Shown here: piece after piece, positions 1-8,848 of the stretch | How positions within the stretch are numbered: the first letter of the stretch is position 1 | Layout: each line of letters starts with the position of its first letter | Assembly: GCA_022824365.1 (NCBI GenBank) | Contig: JAJEAA010000020.1 | Location: 62,001-126,000 of the forward strand | Direction: 5' to 3' | Origin: Anaerolineae bacterium | GTDB taxonomy: Bacteria; Chloroflexota; Anaerolineae; Aggregatilineales; Phototrophicaceae | DNA: 64,000 nucleotides | Translations under genes and position numbers: made by a program | The notes under the pieces: generated by a model | Database searches by the model: none | Seen by the model: the letters and a program-made list of their open reading frames with translations, nothing else | Told to the model about the DNA's origin: nothing

Positions 1-323
1 TGCTGGCGGCGCGCTCGATCGGCGCCTCCGATACAGCCATCATGTTGCGGCATATCTTGCCCAACGCCATCGCCCCCATCATCGTGCAGGCGACGCTCAG
101 CGTCTCTTTTGCCATCCTCGCCGAAGCGGGTTTGTCCTTCCTCGGCTTAGGCGTCAAGGCATCTACGCCGACCTGGGGCTTGATCATCAGCGACGCGCGC
201 AGCTTCTTCACCCGCGCCTGGTGGCTGGGCATTTATCCCGGGTTGGCAATCATGATCACTGTGCTGAGCATCAATTTCTTCGGCGATGCCCTGCGCGATG
301 TGCTTGATGTGCGCGCGGAGTAG
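1..323 (+). CDS. Peptide ABC transporter permease, DppC type (5' truncated by window edge)
   Basis: This is the C-terminal ~106 residues of an inner-membrane permease of a dipeptide/oligopeptide ABC importer. The frame is open from base 3, so the real start lies outside the window. It contains the cytoplasmic EAA loop that docks on the ATPase (A-R-S-I-G-A-S-D ... H-I-L-P-N) and then the family-typical stretch E-A-G-L-S-F-L-G-L-G and W-G-L-I-I-S-D-A-R. A last hydrophobic helix and the usual G-D-A-L-R-D-V-L-D ending follow. DppC partners normally follow a DppB gene, so the rest of that operon should lie upstream. The next gene is convergent. Family is secure, substrate unknown. Confidence 0.9.
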   Translation, partial: LAARSIGASDTAIMLRHILPNAIAPIIVQATLSVSFAILAEAGLSFLGLGVKASTPTWGLIISDARSFFTRAWWLGIYPGLAIMITVLSINFFGDALRDVLDVRAE

Positions 324-345
324 GCGCAAGAGTTACCGCCGAGGG

Positions 346-1734
346 CTAGTATTCGCCATCGCCGAGTTCGAATAACAGGCGAATCGCCACCTCGGTCGCG
401 ATTTGAATATCGTCCGCGATAATGTACTCGTTCGGCGCATGCGAATTGCCGCCGGAGCCATAACCCAGCATGGTCACCGGTATGCCCAGCTCCCGCTGTA
501 AGATGCCGCCCACTGCCAGCGACCCGCCGTGTCGCATAAGCAGCGCCTCCTTGCCAAGCGTCCCTTTGAGCGCCCGCTGTATCGCCTGTATCTCGCGTCC
601 GTCCTCCGGCATCAGAAAGGGATGGGCAATGCCGATCAACTCGGCATCGATTTTGATGCCCGGCTCGGCGAAGGTCATGACATGCTCGACGAATCTCGCC
701 CACATTACCTCGGTGTCCTGCCCCGCCACTGCGCGAATGGTGACGGTGAAGCGCGCCTCCGCCGGGATGATCGCCCGTGTCCCCTCGCCCTGCCAGCCGC
801 CCGTGATGGCGCTGACATCAAGCGTCGGCTGTGAGGTACTGCGCTCGGCAAAGACGCCAAGATAATCGCCGAAGAAGGCATCGACGCCGGCCGCGCGCTG
901 CAAAGGCGGTCCGATTGATTTCCAAAGCCGGTTCATGTCGCGTATCTGCCGATCCGTCATCGGAATGGCATCATCGTAAAAGCGCTTGATCCGCACCCGA
1001 CCGCTTTCATCGTGGAAAGAGGCGATGATGCGCGCCAGATAATGCGCCGGGTTCTTCACCGCGCCGCCATAGCGCCCGGAATGCAGATCGTGCGGCGGTC
1101 CCTGCACACGGATCTGACCCGTGATCGCCCCGCGCAGAGCGTTGCCGATGACCGGCTGCCGCGGCGAAAAGGGACCATCGGAGATGATCAGCGCGTCCGC
1201 CGCCAATAAGTCGCGATTAGCGGCCAGGAAGGGAGCGACATTCTTCGAGCCGAGTTCTTCCTCGCCTTCGAAGAAGAGCTTGATATTGACGGGCAAGGCG
1301 CCATTTGCGGAGAGGATCGCGTCGATGGCTTTCAGATTTATCCAGATGCCGCATTTGTCATCGACCGCGCCGCGCGCCACCAGGCGGTCGTCAACGATAG
1401 TCGGCTCAAACGGGGGCGTCCGCCATAGCGATTCGTCGCCGACTGGCTGCACATCGTAGTGCGCGTAAATGACGATGGTCGGCTTGTCCGCGCCGGCCTT
1501 CAACCAATCGGCATAGAGGACCGGGTTGCCGGCGGTCGGCAGCTTCCGCGCGTTATCCAGCCCGATACGCCGCATTTCCGCCACGATCCAATCGGCGCAA
1601 GCCTGCAACTGCGGCTGGAAACTCGGCTCTTGGCTGACGGATGGAAATCGCAGCAATTCCATAAAGCCGCTTTGATAGGCTTCATAGTTCCGCCGCGCCT
1701 GCTCGAGTGCGGCGCCTGTTTCGTAGTCGGTCAT
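346..1734 (-). CDS. M20 family metallo-dipeptidase (carnosinase/CNDP-like)
   Basis: A predicted cytosolic zinc dipeptidase of 462 residues, the normal length for the CNDP/DapE-like M20 branch. The di-metal site is visible: Y-A-H-Y-D-V-Q-P with His92 and Asp94, G-A-V-D-D-K with the bridging Asp125, the E-G-E-E-E cluster at 156-160 (catalytic base and ligand), I-S-D at 184-186, and N-S-H-A-P-N-E with His432. The central lid/dimerisation domain lies between about 200 and 310, with the conserved L-H-S-G. No signal peptide is seen. It is convergent with the DppC remnant and divergent from the M28 peptidase gene, fitting hydrolysis of imported peptides. The exact dipeptide preference cannot be read from sequence. 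Confidence 0.93.
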   Translation of the reverse strand: MTDYETGAALEQARRNYEAYQSGFMELLRFPSVSQEPSFQPQLQACADWIVAEMRRIGLDNARKLPTAGNPVLYADWLKAGADKPTIVIYAHYDVQPVGDESLWRTPPFEPTIVDDRLVARGAVDDKCGIWINLKAIDAILSANGALPVNIKLFFEGEEELGSKNVAPFLAANRDLLAADALIISDGPFSPRQPVIGNALRGAITGQIRVQGPPHDLHSGRYGGAVKNPAHYLARIIASFHDESGRVRIKRFYDDAIPMTDRQIRDMNRLWKSIGPPLQRAAGVDAFFGDYLGVFAERSTSQPTLDVSAITGGWQGEGTRAIIPAEARFTVTIRAVAGQDTEVMWARFVEHVMTFAEPGIKIDAELIGIAHPFLMPEDGREIQAIQRALKGTLGKEALLMRHGGSLAVGGILQRELGIPVTMLGYGSGGNSHAPNEYIIADDIQIATEVAIRLLFELGDGEY

Positions 1735-1793
1735 CTTTCATCCAGTTTGTATCCAAAGGGATTGTTCCAGTTGTTCGCAACCCATCGTATTAT

Positions 1794-1821
1794 TTGACAT
1801 TCCCAAACCAATTGTTAGACT
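1794..1821 (+). promoter_or_regulatory. Candidate sigma70-type promoter for the M28 peptidase gene
   Basis: TTGACA at 1794-1799 is followed after 16 bases by TAGACT at 1816-1821, in the AT-richer gap between two divergent peptidase genes. The -35 is perfect and the -10 matches at four of six positions. A leader of roughly 140 bases would result. Confidence 0.4.
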
Positions 1822-1964
1822 CTTTCGGAATGCCAAAACTTGGGTAACATCGCTTTATACAGTATCTCATTGTATCTGGCAGGACCGAAGGCAAACTCCG
1901 CGTTTGCTCATTTGTCGCTCTAATGCCCACAAATCTATTCTAGCCACAGGAGGACAGGCTAAAT

Positions 1965-3737
1965 ATGCAAGCACTTTTCGAAACGAAGAACGCCAGCTTG
2001 GAAGACGCCCTGCTGGAATCGCTATCGCCGGATGAACCCTGGTCGATGATCGAGCGCTTCACCAGCCTCGTCCGCGAATCTTCATCCGATGATGAACGCG
2101 CCGCGTTTAACTACCTCGCCGAGCGCTTGAGCGCCCTGGGCATCCCGCATACCATGCACATGCCGGAGCTTTTCTTGAGCGTGCCGGTGCGGGCATCGCT
2201 GGTCGTGGGGGATCGCTCCTTCCGCGCCAAGACGCCCGCTTTCAGCATCAGCACGCCGGCCGAAGGCGTCAGCGGCGAATGCGTCCGCATAGAAGGTTTC
2301 GCCGCCGGGCGCAGCGCCGATTTCTTCGACTTCACGCCCCTGAGCGATGTCGATGTGACCGGCAAGATCGTCGTGGTGGATGGCTTTGGCGGTCCGCCGC
2401 CGGTCTGGTATTTCCAGAACAAAGGCGCGAAGGGCGCCATCTTCATCAACCCCGGCGTCGATATCCACTGGGGCATCTGCACTACCATCTGGGGCGCGCC
2501 CGATCTCGACAATTATCAGCGCCAGCCGACGATCCCGGTCGTCTCCATCAATCGGCCCGATGGCGAAGAATTAATGGCGCGGATGGCGCAGGGCACGGTC
2601 GAAGCCACCTTGCATAGCAAACTCAAGGAAGGCTGGTTCGAATGTCCTTGCCTGGTGGCGGAGATCGAAGGGACGATCGAGCCGGAGCGCTTCGTGCTGG
2701 TGCATGGGCATGTCGATTCCTGGGATGTCGGCATCGGCGATAACGCCGTCGGCAACGCCACCCTGCTGGAACTGGCGCGGATCTTCCACAACAATCGCGA
2801 TGGTTTGTCGCGGTCGCTGCGCGTCGCCTGGTGGTCCGGGCATTCGACCGGCCGCTACGGCGCCTCGACCTGGTACGCCGATCAATTCGGTTTGGACCTG
2901 GCACGTGATTGCATCGCCCAAATGAATATCGATTCGCCCGGTTGTCGCTGGGCCACCGAGTATCGCGGCGTCACCGTCATGTCGGAAGCCGAAGGTCTCG
3001 CCGCGCAATCCGTCAAAGATTCGACCGGCTTCGCTTTCAGCGGCGAACGGCCCCATCAAGCCGGCGATTATTCCTTCAACAACATCGGCATCTCCAGCTT
3101 GTTCATGCTCCTGTCCTCGATGCCCCTGGCCAAAGCCGAAGCCATGGGCTACTACAGCGTGGGCGGCTGCGGCGCCAATATCGCCTGGCATACCGAAAAC
3201 GATACGCTCGAAATCGCCGACAAAGACAATCTGATGCGCGACCTGCGCGTCTACGCCACCGCCTTGCAGCGCCTGCTGAACAACCCGCTGCACCCCTATG
3301 ACTTCCGCGCCTTGACTGCCGAGTTCAAAGGCACGCTCGATCGCTATTCAGCAGCGGCCGGGGCTGAGGCGAACTTCGCCCCCGCTTATGACGCGCTGGC
3401 GGATTTGGACGCGGCGCTGGCCGACCTGCAGGGCGCGGCGGCGGATCTGGCGGAAGGCGAGGTCGGCGATGCCGGCGTGCGCGCTTATAATGATGCCCTG
3501 CTGGCACTAGCCCGCGAATTGGTGCGCATCAACTTCACGCGGCAGGGGCGCTTCCGCACCGAGCCAGCTGTGCGCGTGCCGGAATTGCCCGATCTGGCGC
3601 CGGCGCTGGACTTGGCCGATGCCGATCACCACATGCGCCGGGTCACGCGGACGCATCTTCTGCGTGGCGTCAATCGCGTCGCCTGGGCTTTCGAAACCTC
3701 GGCCAACATCGTCCGCGCCGCGCTGGAAGAGATTTAA
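1965..3737 (+). CDS. M28-fold peptidase with PA-like insert, atypical active site
   Basis: A 590-residue protein of the M28 aminopeptidase/glutamate carboxypeptidase fold. Residues ~100-225 look like an inserted PA-type domain (K-I-V-V-V-D-G ... K-G-A-K-G-A-I-F). The metal-site frame follows: H-G-H-V-D-S-W with His249, G-D-N-A-V-G with Asp259, N-I-D-S with Asp323 and W-H-T-E-N-D-T with His409. At the position where M28 enzymes carry the catalytic/ligand Glu-Glu pair the sequence reads S-G-H-S-T-G-R-Y (His293-Ser294). I associate this variant with an Iap-type predicted-aminopeptidase subgroup. The C-terminal ~170 residues are helical and Ala-rich. No signal peptide. An AGGAGG-like site precedes the ATG. 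Peptidase activity is an inference because the Glu pair is absent. Confidence 0.85.
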   Translation: MQALFETKNASLEDALLESLSPDEPWSMIERFTSLVRESSSDDERAAFNYLAERLSALGIPHTMHMPELFLSVPVRASLVVGDRSFRAKTPAFSISTPAEGVSGECVRIEGFAAGRSADFFDFTPLSDVDVTGKIVVVDGFGGPPPVWYFQNKGAKGAIFINPGVDIHWGICTTIWGAPDLDNYQRQPTIPVVSINRPDGEELMARMAQGTVEATLHSKLKEGWFECPCLVAEIEGTIEPERFVLVHGHVDSWDVGIGDNAVGNATLLELARIFHNNRDGLSRSLRVAWWSGHSTGRYGASTWYADQFGLDLARDCIAQMNIDSPGCRWATEYRGVTVMSEAEGLAAQSVKDSTGFAFSGERPHQAGDYSFNNIGISSLFMLLSSMPLAKAEAMGYYSVGGCGANIAWHTENDTLEIADKDNLMRDLRVYATALQRLLNNPLHPYDFRALTAEFKGTLDRYSAAAGAEANFAPAYDALADLDAALADLQGAAADLAEGEVGDAGVRAYNDALLALARELVRINFTRQGRFRTEPAVRVPELPDLAPALDLADADHHMRRVTRTHLLRGVNRVAWAFETSANIVRAALEEI

Positions 3738-3751
3738 ACGGATAAGAAACT

Positions 3752-3857
3752 GTAGGGGCGACTCCCCCGCCGAACAACGAAAAATCCGTAGGGCGACTCG
3801 GTGAATCGCCCGCCGAATTGTACAAATCATGTAGGGGCGATCTATCCGATCGCCCGC
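3752..3857. repeat. Three copies of the GTAGGGGCGA palindromic repeat
   Basis: Three short units beginning GTAGG(G)GCGA and ending in CGCCCGC lie head to tail at 3752-3771, 3788-3814 and 3831-3857, between the M28 peptidase and the racemase. Each can form a small hairpin of the GGGCGA/TCGCCC type. The same family recurs at many intergenic sites in this window. Confidence 0.75.
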
Positions 3858-3872
3858 TAAAGGAAAAACCAC

Positions 3873-4640
3873 ATGAAACTCATCTACCTGGTCTCAGGAC
3901 CAATGGGGCGAACGCCCGAAGGAAAAGCCGAACTGGGACGCCGCCGCGAATACTTGCAGCGCTGCGCCGCGCCCGGCACCGAAGTCGATATCACCGATAT
4001 CCCGGCCGGCCCTGGCTCCATCGAGAGCATGTACGAAGAATATCTCTCCATCCCGGAGACGGTGAAGCGGGCGCACGAACTGCAAGCCGATGGCTGGGAC
4101 GGCATCTTGCTCGGCTGCTACGGCGATCCGGGCTTGGGCGCCCTGCGCGAGATCGTCGATATCCCGGTGGTCGGCGCCGGGCAAGCCACCGCGCTGATGG
4201 CTTCGGCCGTCGGGCGACGCTACTCGGTCATCACCGTCACCGACAGCGTCATCGGGCCGATGGAGGAACAGTTGCGCAGTACCGGCGGCGGCGAAAAGCT
4301 GGCCAGCGTGCGCGCGGTCAATATCCCCGTGCTGGAATTGCATCGCGATCGCGAGGCTGCCATCGAGATCACGCTGGAAGAGGGCAAGAAAGCCATCGAG
4401 GAAGACCGCGCCGATACCCTCATCGTCGGCTGCATGAGCATGGGTTTCCTCGAGATTCCGGAAGCCTGCCAAGCCGAGCTCGGCGTGCCCTTCTTGAACC
4501 CGGCGCGGGTGCAACTCAAATTCCTGGAAGCCATGCTCGGCTCCGGCCTCAGCCATTCGAAACTGGCTTACATGACGCCGCCCAAGATCGCCTCCGGCCA
4601 AGCCTCATCGCCGGCGGATTTGTATCACCGCCGGAATTGA
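3873..4640 (+). CDS. Aspartate/glutamate/hydantoin racemase family protein
   Basis: A 255-residue cytosolic protein of the cofactor-independent racemase superfamily. The two catalytic cysteines are present in the expected half-site contexts: G-C-Y-G-D-P-G-L (Cys82) and G-C-M-S-M-G-F-L (Cys187). The pattern G-C-x-x-D-P in the first half and loss of the N-terminal T-P-x-T signature resemble hydantoin racemases more than glutamate racemase. It lies 12 bases before a membrane-protein gene and downstream of a peptidase, so a role in epimerising amino acids or hydantoins from degraded material is plausible. Substrate is not determinable. Confidence 0.88.
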   Translation: MKLIYLVSGPMGRTPEGKAELGRRREYLQRCAAPGTEVDITDIPAGPGSIESMYEEYLSIPETVKRAHELQADGWDGILLGCYGDPGLGALREIVDIPVVGAGQATALMASAVGRRYSVITVTDSVIGPMEEQLRSTGGGEKLASVRAVNIPVLELHRDREAAIEITLEEGKKAIEEDRADTLIVGCMSMGFLEIPEACQAELGVPFLNPARVQLKFLEAMLGSGLSHSKLAYMTPPKIASGQASSPADLYHRRN

Positions 4641-4652
4641 GTTGACAAATAC

Positions 4653-6326
4653 ATGCAAAACGCTGCGCCTGCCGTCATTTCCAGCGGTCTCATTTACTTT
4701 TCCCTGTTCCTTGTCTATCTCACGGTCAGTCTGCTCGCCTTTCGATATTTGCTGCCGGGCTTGAGCGCGGTTGCCAACAGACTCGCCATGTTTATGCTGA
4801 TTGCGCAGATAGCGCTCGTTGGCTTGTCTCTGTTCCTCAGACCGGCTTCCGCATACGAGCAGTGGCTATGGGATATGGATCGCGAGCACAATCTCATTTC
4901 CGCTCTGGCCGCGTCGCAGTTCGCGCTCGTCGGCTGTTTTGCATTGCTTGCTGCCTGGTTCAGTCCACGCCCAGCCTGGCGACGCATTTACTTTGCGGGT
5001 ATCGGTATTTTGTTCCTGGCGCTTTCCTGGGACGAATATCACAGCTTCCGCTCGGTTCATGGGAACTGGCAGATATATTATGTCTCGCTTGGGTTGGTGG
5101 TGGCCTCCGCCACTGTGCTTGTCGCGCTCCGTTCCCCGCGGCGCGTATGGAAGTGGTTCTTCTGTTTTCTGTCAGGCTTGGCGATAAGCGCGCTTGGCGC
5201 ATTGATTCTGGATATCGTGCCTTGCAACGGCGAGATTATATACCTGGCGGGGACTTGGCGGGTCGACAAGGACGCATGCATATTACTCAAACATATTGAA
5301 GAAACCCTGGAATTAATCGGCATCTGGCTCGCCTTAGTTGCTGCCGGCGGTCTTGCGACCATTGCGCGCGCGGGAAAGGGGATTCCCCGAATCATGTATT
5401 TGGTCCCGCCGCTGTCAATTCTGGTGTTATTGCTGCACTTCCTGCCGCCTCTGCTTGAGCTCCGACTAATGACTCAAGAAGCTAGCATAGGTTTCGAGAC
5501 GGGGATAAACTTACAGGCATTCCGCGTGGACATGAGCCCAAGGCGGCTGGATACCACTTTATTTGTTTCGTCTACGAATTGGCATAAGTTTACTGGAAAG
5601 GGATATTCTATCCATTTAGTTGACCTTGTCAGCGGCGAATCGATAGCGCATACGGACGATAGCGCGTCCCGTCGCGAAGGGTGGCGCACTGCCCTGTATG
5701 TTCCAGGCGTTAATTACATACAGCGGATTTCAGTTGACATCCCGGCTGACGCGCCCGCCAACCGCGCCATGCAGGCGGTGCTCACAGTTTGGAGTGAGAA
5801 CAATGGCGCATTCATCCGCCAAAAGGTCACGTCAAGCGACCTGCCGCTCCTGAGCGACACACAGGTAATTTTGAAGGAATTCGTCTTGACAGAGCCAATC
5901 TCTTCGGATTCGACTCCGCTGGCTGCCTTTGAAAATGGCTTCGCGCTGGCTTCCGCTCGCTTGCCGGAAAGCGCCAAAGCCGGCGATACCATTGACATCA
6001 TGTTTTTCTGGTCCAGCGACAAAGAAGGGCTTGAGGACACAATACAGTTTCTTCACTTTAGTCACGAAGAAAGCGGCGAATGGTGGGGCTATGATCAGCG
6101 TCCTCTCGGACCCCGCCTGCCTACGCGGCTATGGTACAGCGGCTTGTCCGATAGCGAGCTCTGGCAGGCGCCGCAGCCGGACAATTTGCCAGCGGGCAGT
6201 TATGCGGTATTCACCGGTCTGTACGATCCGCGCGACGGCGAGCGTGTGCCTGTGCACGACGCGAACGGCGAGCCATTTCTTGATGCGCGTGTGCCGCTTG
6301 GCATCGTAGTTTTCCAAGCCGCCTGA
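4653..6326 (+). CDS. 8-TM membrane protein with C-terminal beta-sandwich-like module (paralogue A)
   Basis: A 557-residue integral membrane protein of unknown function, one of four paralogues here. About eight hydrophobic segments fill residues 1-270. Shared motifs are W-L-W-D-M-D-R-E-H-N after TM2, L-S-W-D-E-Y at the end of TM4, and E-E-T-L-E-L-I-G-I-W-L in TM7. The C-terminal ~280 residues form a soluble module with W-W-G-Y-D-Q, G-P-R-L-P-T-R-L-W-Y-S-G and a terminal G-L-Y-D-P-R-D-G-E-R-V-P-V. I have met such a C-terminal module in Chloroflexota membrane glycosyltransferase-like proteins (from memory), but no transferase motif is seen here. The gene lies 12 bases after the racemase and has no clear ribosome site. 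Copy A lacks the near-identical C-terminal DNA shared by copies C and D. Confidence 0.85.
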   Translation: MQNAAPAVISSGLIYFSLFLVYLTVSLLAFRYLLPGLSAVANRLAMFMLIAQIALVGLSLFLRPASAYEQWLWDMDREHNLISALAASQFALVGCFALLAAWFSPRPAWRRIYFAGIGILFLALSWDEYHSFRSVHGNWQIYYVSLGLVVASATVLVALRSPRRVWKWFFCFLSGLAISALGALILDIVPCNGEIIYLAGTWRVDKDACILLKHIEETLELIGIWLALVAAGGLATIARAGKGIPRIMYLVPPLSILVLLLHFLPPLLELRLMTQEASIGFETGINLQAFRVDMSPRRLDTTLFVSSTNWHKFTGKGYSIHLVDLVSGESIAHTDDSASRREGWRTALYVPGVNYIQRISVDIPADAPANRAMQAVLTVWSENNGAFIRQKVTSSDLPLLSDTQVILKEFVLTEPISSDSTPLAAFENGFALASARLPESAKAGDTIDIMFFWSSDKEGLEDTIQFLHFSHEESGEWWGYDQRPLGPRLPTRLWYSGLSDSELWQAPQPDNLPAGSYAVFTGLYDPRDGERVPVHDANGEPFLDARVPLGIVVFQAA

Positions 6327-6410
6327 GCGGCCTGAAGGCATATCCGTAGATCAACGGCGACGCGTCCCGTCGTCGGGAATTTACATCAGAATACGATAAA
6401 GGAGGAACAC

Positions 6411-7619
6411 ATGGGATACGTACTCACAGGAGCGACGTTGATCGATGGCAACGGCGGCGAGCCAGTTGCCAACTCAGCCGTATACGTTAAGGGCGAGCGC
6501 ATCGCCTGGGCTGGCGGCGCCGCTGATTTGCCGGCGGCGGCGGGTGACGCCAAGCAGATTGACGTCAGCGGCAAATGGCTGATGCCCGGCTTGATCGACG
6601 CCCACATCCACATCTGCTACAATGGCTCGGAGAGCGTCTTCGCCCTGCTGGAAAAGCATCGTGACGACCTGGTTCTGGAAGCGGTTGATATCTGCAAGCG
6701 CACGCTCTCGCACGGCGTCACTACGATCCGTGATGTCGGCGGCGAGAAGTACATCGAAATGTCGCTGCGGGACGCCATCAACCGCGGCTTCATCGACGGT
6801 CCGCGCATGAAACTCTCAGGCCGCGTCATTTCCATGACCGGCGGCCACGCTCACTTCATCGCCCGCGAAGCCGATGGTCCCGATGAGATGCGCAAGGCGG
6901 CTCGCGAGCAGATCAAAGCTGGCGCCGACTTGGTGAAGCTCATGGCCACCGGCGGCAGCGCCACGCCTGGCCAAGATATCCACGCCAGCCAACTGACGGT
7001 GGAAGAGATCGCGGCTGTCTGCGAGGTGGCGCACATGTTGGGGCGCGTAGTGGCGGCGCATTGCCATGGCACCGGCGGCATCCGCAATTGCATGCTCGGC
7101 GGCGTCGACACGATCGAACATGGCACCTATCTCGATGACGAGACCGCCGACATGATGGTGGAGAACGGCGCATCGCTGGTATTGACGCTTGGCGCCGGCA
7201 ATCCCGATTTGGAGAGCTATCCGCTCTCGCCGGTGCAGCAGGCCGATGCCGAGCGGCGCAAACCGATGATCGAGCAGGGCGTCAAGCAGATCCGCAAGAC
7301 GATTGCCCTGGCGCGCGCCAAAGGTATCTTCCTGGGCATCGGCACAGACGCTGGCGGCAATCCCTTGGCGCCGCACAACTTTAGCATGGCGCGGGAACTT
7401 GAATTGCTGGTCGAAAACGATCTGACGGCGCTGGAAGCGATCACTATCGGCACGCGCAATAATGCGAAGATTCTGCGCTGGGACGACGAGATCGGCACGG
7501 TCGAAGCGGACAAGTATGCCGATCTGCTGCTCCTGGACGCCGATCCCCTGGTCGATATTCGCAACCTGCGCCAAATCGCCGCGGTCTTCAAAGGCGGGGA
7601 AAAGGTTCATTCAGCCTAA
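6411..7619 (+). CDS. Metal-dependent amidohydrolase (Xaa-Pro dipeptidase/imidazolonepropionase-like)
   Basis: A 402-residue amidohydrolase-superfamily enzyme with the complete binuclear site: D-A-H-I-H (His65, His67), a carboxylated-lysine candidate in L-V-K-L-M (Lys176), A-A-H-C-H-G (His217), I-E-H-G-T (His237) and G-T-D-A-G-G (Asp313). The N- and C-terminal beta-sandwich of the superfamily is recognisable (G-A-T-L-I-D-G, and A-D-L-L-L-L-D-A-D-P near the end). This branch includes enzymes cleaving prolyl dipeptides and N-acyl amino acids. The start has a strong AAAGGAGG site 8 bases upstream. The stop abuts the next ATG (TAAATG), so the two are probably co-translated. Confidence 0.9.
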   Translation: MGYVLTGATLIDGNGGEPVANSAVYVKGERIAWAGGAADLPAAAGDAKQIDVSGKWLMPGLIDAHIHICYNGSESVFALLEKHRDDLVLEAVDICKRTLSHGVTTIRDVGGEKYIEMSLRDAINRGFIDGPRMKLSGRVISMTGGHAHFIAREADGPDEMRKAAREQIKAGADLVKLMATGGSATPGQDIHASQLTVEEIAAVCEVAHMLGRVVAAHCHGTGGIRNCMLGGVDTIEHGTYLDDETADMMVENGASLVLTLGAGNPDLESYPLSPVQQADAERRKPMIEQGVKQIRKTIALARAKGIFLGIGTDAGGNPLAPHNFSMARELELLVENDLTALEAITIGTRNNAKILRWDDEIGTVEADKYADLLLLDADPLVDIRNLRQIAAVFKGGEKVHSA

Positions 7620-8711
7620 ATGCCAACGATAGCGATGGTCGGGGACATCTTCCTGCAAGAGCCGCTGCCGCCGACGGCGGAATTGGCTGGCGTCCGCCAG
7701 GTCCTGCGCGGCGCTGATATCGCCTTCGGCAATCTGGAGACGCCGGTCTCCACGCGTGGCGCGCCTGTCGAAAAGTGGATCAACATGCGCATGAAGCCTG
7801 AATTGCTGGCTGATGTTCAAGACTTGGGATTTGACATCGTGACGCTGGCGAACAATCACATGATGGACTTCGGCGAGCTCGCCTTCTTTGATACGCTGGC
7901 GCACTTGCGGGAGCGGGAGTTGCCACACGTCGGCGCTGGCGCTGATCTTGACGCAGCCTGGCGCGCGGAAGTGCTCAGCCTGGGCGATACAAGCGTGGCT
8001 TTCCTGGGCGCAGCGTCAACTTTGGGCGTGCAATCCGCCGCGACCGCCGATCGCCCCGGCATCGCGCCGATACATGTATCGGAATCGTACAATATCGATT
8101 TCGCCGGCAGCATGGAGCAGCCGGGCAGCGCTCCTTACGTCTTCACCCGCGCCTGGCGCGAAGACCTCGACCGCGCCGTCGCCGCCATTGAAGCAGCGCG
8201 GGGGGCGGCTGATTTTGTCGTCTTGGCGCTGCATTGGGGCGTGCCGCCCTTCTGGCGCTCCCGTTTTCAAGACGGTTTGGCCGATTATCAGATCGAAGTC
8301 GGCCAGGCGCTGATCGACGCCGGCGCCGATGTCATCGTGGGCCATCATCCACATTCGCTGCAGGAAGTGGAAATCTATCGCGGTAAGCCGATATTCTACA
8401 GCTTGGGCAATTTTGTCTTTCATCACAATCAGGGACCGGTCAGCCATACGCCGATCAGCCGCAACGCGCCCTATGCCGTCAGTGTTGATCGGCGCAACCG
8501 CAATTGGTCGGAGACGGTCATCGTCTTCGCTGACATCAGCGCGGACGGCGCAGCGACATATTCGCTTCAGCCGGCCCTGCTGGACGCTGCCGGCAATCCG
8601 CAATTGCTGCATGGCGCTGAAGCGCAGGCGCTCATCAAACGGCTGGATGACTTGTCGCCAAATGCGCGTATTAGCTGCCGTGATGGGCTGGGTCATTTGC
8701 AATTGGACTAG
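7620..8711 (+). CDS. CapA family (poly-gamma-glutamate synthesis-type) calcineurin-like phosphoesterase fold protein
   Basis: A 363-residue member of the CapA/PgsA family of metallophosphoesterase-fold proteins. The characteristic motifs are V-G-D-I-F-L at the N terminus, G-N-L-E-T-P-V, L-A-N-N-H-M-M-D-F-G, L-H-W-G-V-P and V-G-H-H-P-H-S-L-Q, then the Y-S-L-G-N-F-V-F strand. No signal peptide or TM anchor is visible, unlike classical CapA, which suggests a cytosolic hydrolase. It starts at the base after the amidohydrolase stop. CapA relatives are often annotated for capsule export, but here the neighbourhood is amide and peptide catabolism. Confidence 0.88.
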   Translation: MPTIAMVGDIFLQEPLPPTAELAGVRQVLRGADIAFGNLETPVSTRGAPVEKWINMRMKPELLADVQDLGFDIVTLANNHMMDFGELAFFDTLAHLRERELPHVGAGADLDAAWRAEVLSLGDTSVAFLGAASTLGVQSAATADRPGIAPIHVSESYNIDFAGSMEQPGSAPYVFTRAWREDLDRAVAAIEAARGAADFVVLALHWGVPPFWRSRFQDGLADYQIEVGQALIDAGADVIVGHHPHSLQEVEIYRGKPIFYSLGNFVFHHNQGPVSHTPISRNAPYAVSVDRRNRNWSETVIVFADISADGAATYSLQPALLDAAGNPQLLHGAEAQALIKRLDDLSPNARISCRDGLGHLQLD

Positions 8712-8750
8712 CGAAACGGTCATACTTGTCAGGCCAAGGCAGATTCGTAA

Positions 8751-8778
8751 TTGTCGAATGAAGGAGGTGGGTTACAAT
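8751..8778 (+). promoter_or_regulatory. Candidate promoter of the first peptide-importer operon
   Basis: TTGTCG at 8751-8756, then 16 bases, then TACAAT at 8773-8778. It lies in the only gap before the binding-protein gene and would give a leader of about 65 bases. Confidence 0.4.
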
Positions 8779-8848
8779 CAGTCGGATTGCAGTTCGGTAA
8801 CTTTCAATAGCAATTGCTGCTTATTCAGGTAAAGGAGAATAACCAACC

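Noticed and set aside
4641-4650. TTGACA-like hexamer just before paralogue A
   Set aside because: No -10 fits before the start codon, which is only a few bases away; probably chance.
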